Shown here: one piece after another, positions 62,511 to 64,000 of the stretch
Layout: every line of letters begins with the position of its first letter
Position numbering within the stretch: position 1 is the stretch's first letter
Source: Flavobacteriales bacterium
GTDB lineage: Bacteria > Bacteroidota > Bacteroidia > Flavobacteriales_F > PHOS-HE28
Assembly: GCA_016703105.1 (NCBI GenBank)
Contig: JADJCS010000014.1
Location: forward strand, 1-64,000
Direction: 5' to 3'
Length of the DNA stretch: 64,000 bases
The notes under the pieces: generated by a model
Seen by the model: only the letters and a program-made list of their open reading frames with translations
What the model was told of the DNA's origin: nothing
Databases searched by the model: none
Made by a program: the position numbers and the translations under genes

Positions 62511-62788
62511 AGGTCCGATCGAACGGGCGGAGGCCCGGCGGTCAAGTGCGGCAAATCTTTGCTGATCAGAGGCCTCGTGTCAATGGTCGTCGAGCAGAAT
62601 TATGTTTTCGTCGATGGTTAGCGGCTTCTGGTCAGTACGTCTGTTCTTCCGAGCCCACGACACAATGGGTCAAAAACGCTGGGTTTGTTCCTCCGGCGAT
62701 GCCCCCGTTTGGGGTGGAACACAGAGAATTGCGACCAAGACCTGCCGCGATCTGAGCACTGACGGTGCTTGGAAGAGCTAAGAACGGC

Positions 62789-63673
62789 TCAGCCTTTCAG
62801 CGCCTCCGCCCCACCGACGATCTCCAGGATCTCGTTGGTGATGCTCGCCTGCCGCGCTTTGTTGTAGGTGAGCTTCAGCTCCTTCAACAGGCTATCGGCA
62901 TTGTCGGTGGCCTTGTGCATGGCCGTCATGCGGGCGCCGTGCTCGGCGGCATGGCTGTCCAGCAGTGCTTTGTAGAGTTGGATCTTGAGGCTCTTGGGGA
63001 TGATCTCCTGTACGATGGTGGCCCGATCGGGCTCCATGATGTAGTCCACCTTCGAGGTGCTGTCCTTCGCCTTCGAGGGATCGGGCGGCAATACGGGGAG
63101 GTATTGCTCTTCGGTGGTGATCTGCGTGGCGGCGTTCTTGAACTTATTGTAGTAGAGAACCACGCGGTCGTACTTACCCTCGGCGAACTTCGCCATGATG
63201 AGCTCGGCGATGGGAGCGGCCTTGTCGAAGTTCAGCCCGTCGAACAACCGGGCGAGGTCGCTCGGGAGTTCAGTGTTGAAGAGCGGCGTGCGGCGGTAGG
63301 CGTCCAAGGCCTTCTTGCCGATGGGAAGCACGGTGGCCTCAACACCCTGGGCCTTCGCATCAGCGGCCGCTTTTCGGATCATGCGGAACACTTGCGTGTT
63401 GAAGGCACCGGCAAGACCACGGTTGCTGACGATGGCTACGAAGAGCACCTTCTTCACCTCGCGCTGCTGGCTGTAGACGCCCTCGTTGCTATCCAGTGAG
63501 GCGCTCACATTGCTTAGGATCCGTTGCAACTTCTCGGCGTACGGACGCATGCGCACGATGGCGTCCTGGGCACGACGCAACTTGGCGGCGCTCACCATTT
63601 TCATGGCGGCGGTGATCTGCTTGGTGCTGTTGACCGAGACGATCCGGTTGCGTACCTCTTTCAGACTGGCCAT
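62789..63673 (-). CDS. atpG: ATP synthase F1, gamma subunit
   Basis: A central stalk subunit of 294 residues. The N-terminal helix (MASLKEVRNRIVSVNSTKQI, TAAMKMVSAAKLRRAQDAI) and C-terminal helix (NADSLLKELKLTYNKARQAS, ITNEILEIVGGAEAL) form the rotating coiled coil; the middle Rossmann-like domain includes SNRGLAGAFNTQVFR. It lies 20 bases after atpA. No further atp genes are found downstream; the 278-base gap to the LamG gene has no recognised feature. Confidence 0.96.
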   Translation of the reverse strand: MASLKEVRNRIVSVNSTKQITAAMKMVSAAKLRRAQDAIVRMRPYAEKLQRILSNVSASLDSNEGVYSQQREVKKVLFVAIVSNRGLAGAFNTQVFRMIRKAAADAKAQGVEATVLPIGKKALDAYRRTPLFNTELPSDLARLFDGLNFDKAAPIAELIMAKFAEGKYDRVVLYYNKFKNAATQITTEEQYLPVLPPDPSKAKDSTSKVDYIMEPDRATIVQEIIPKSLKIQLYKALLDSHAAEHGARMTAMHKATDNADSLLKELKLTYNKARQASITNEILEIVGGAEALKG

Positions 63674-63693
63674 CTGCTGCGCGCTTCGCGATC

Positions 63694-64000
63694 CTAGTTG
63701 TCGAGGCTCTTCACCAGGTCCGCAGCGACCTTCTCCAGCGTACCGGTGATCTGGTCGTTATAATCGCCCTTTTTCAAGGCGGCCAGCACATCGCTGTGCT
63801 TGTTGCGGAGCATGGTAAGGAACTCGGATTCGAACTGTTTCACGTTCTTCACCGGCACCTTGCTCAGCAAACCCTTGGTGCCGCAGTAGATGATGGCGAT
63901 CTGCTCCTCCACGCGCATCGGACTGTTCTGCCCTTGCTTGAGGATCTCCACGTTGCGTGCGCCTTTATCCAGTACGGACTTTGTGGCCGCATCGAGGTCG
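63694..64000 (-). CDS. atpA: ATP synthase F1, alpha subunit, C-terminal part (cut by window edge)
   Basis: An open frame continues to the right edge. It reads DLDAATKSVLDKGARNVEIL, KQGQNSPMRVEEQIAIIYCG and YNDQITGTLEKVAADLVKSL, the helical C-terminal domain of AtpA. About 102 residues are visible; the nucleotide-binding part lies outside. It precedes atpG. Confidence 0.93.
   Translation of the reverse strand, partial: DLDAATKSVLDKGARNVEILKQGQNSPMRVEEQIAIIYCGTKGLLSKVPVKNVKQFESEFLTMLRNKHSDVLAALKKGDYNDQITGTLEKVAADLVKSLDN

Noticed and set aside
62511..62788. Possible small gene between the LamG protein and atpG
   Set aside because: No open frame with a plausible start and composition was found; nothing recognised in the 278 bases.

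Overview
The window is GC-rich chromosomal DNA from a member of the Bacteroidota, probably a high-GC Flavobacteriales-type environmental lineage. The phylum call rests on several things seen together: secreted proteins with C-terminal type IX secretion (T9SS) sorting domains, a full nuo operon with a short NuoG, the DUF177-rpmF-plsX-fabH-accB-accC order, a DUF4292 lipoprotein, a DksA-like protein with a degenerate zinc finger, and TAnnTTTG-type promoter boxes. The lineage below phylum is inference. No rRNA, tRNA, CRISPR array, prophage or transposase gene was seen, and no gene-free stretch exceeds 300 bases.

Layout. 1-8310 (all minus strand) is an accessory metabolic run: class-III aminotransferase, nitrilase-type amidase, VOC protein, large PLP-dependent Orn/Lys/Arg decarboxylase, a DUF4160/DUF2442 pair, an ATP-grasp protein and the start of a probable C45-family acyl-amide hydrolase. 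8445-20910 holds a lamin-tail surface protein, asd, lspA, a DksA-like protein with a very long Lys/Ala/Pro tail, ileS, mscS, a NYN/OST-HTH protein and a secreted M28 peptidase. 20919-34422 is the complete 14-subunit respiratory complex I operon (nuoA to nuoN, minus strand), interrupted between nuoD and nuoE by a GxxExxY gene between inverted repeats. Divergent from it is dxs. 36523-39754 has a lipoprotein with a FISUMP domain and a membrane glycosyltransferase-like protein. 39775-44533 is the DUF177-rpmF-plsX-fabH-accB-accC lipid/ribosome cluster. 44619-51648 has gatA, tatA, an EnvC-like degenerate M23 protein, a DUF4292 lipoprotein, a TPR lipoprotein, a sugar nucleotidyltransferase and dut. 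51741-62510 has two T9SS-sorted proteins, a polysaccharide flippase preceded by a chimeric lipoprotein gene, an enoyl-CoA hydratase, a RelE/ParE-type toxin-antitoxin pair and a large NtrY-like histidine kinase. The right end has atpG and the 3' end of atpA.

Themes. (1) The 1-8310 run combines amine-forming, amide-forming and amide-cleaving enzyme families and is the best candidate for an undescribed pathway. (2) A family of intergenic elements with arms of a roughly 9-bp periodic repeat (ACCGCCACGRCGCMACGG-like) appears at five loci; one copy encloses the GxxExxY gene inside nuo and one looks like a 120-bp non-autonomous version inside acc. (3) Three unrelated proteins carry histone-H1-like Lys/Ala/Pro tails. 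(4) At least nine genes appear broken by one-base shifts, often in homopolymers, which looks more like residual consensus errors than real gene decay; start and stop calls there are provisional.
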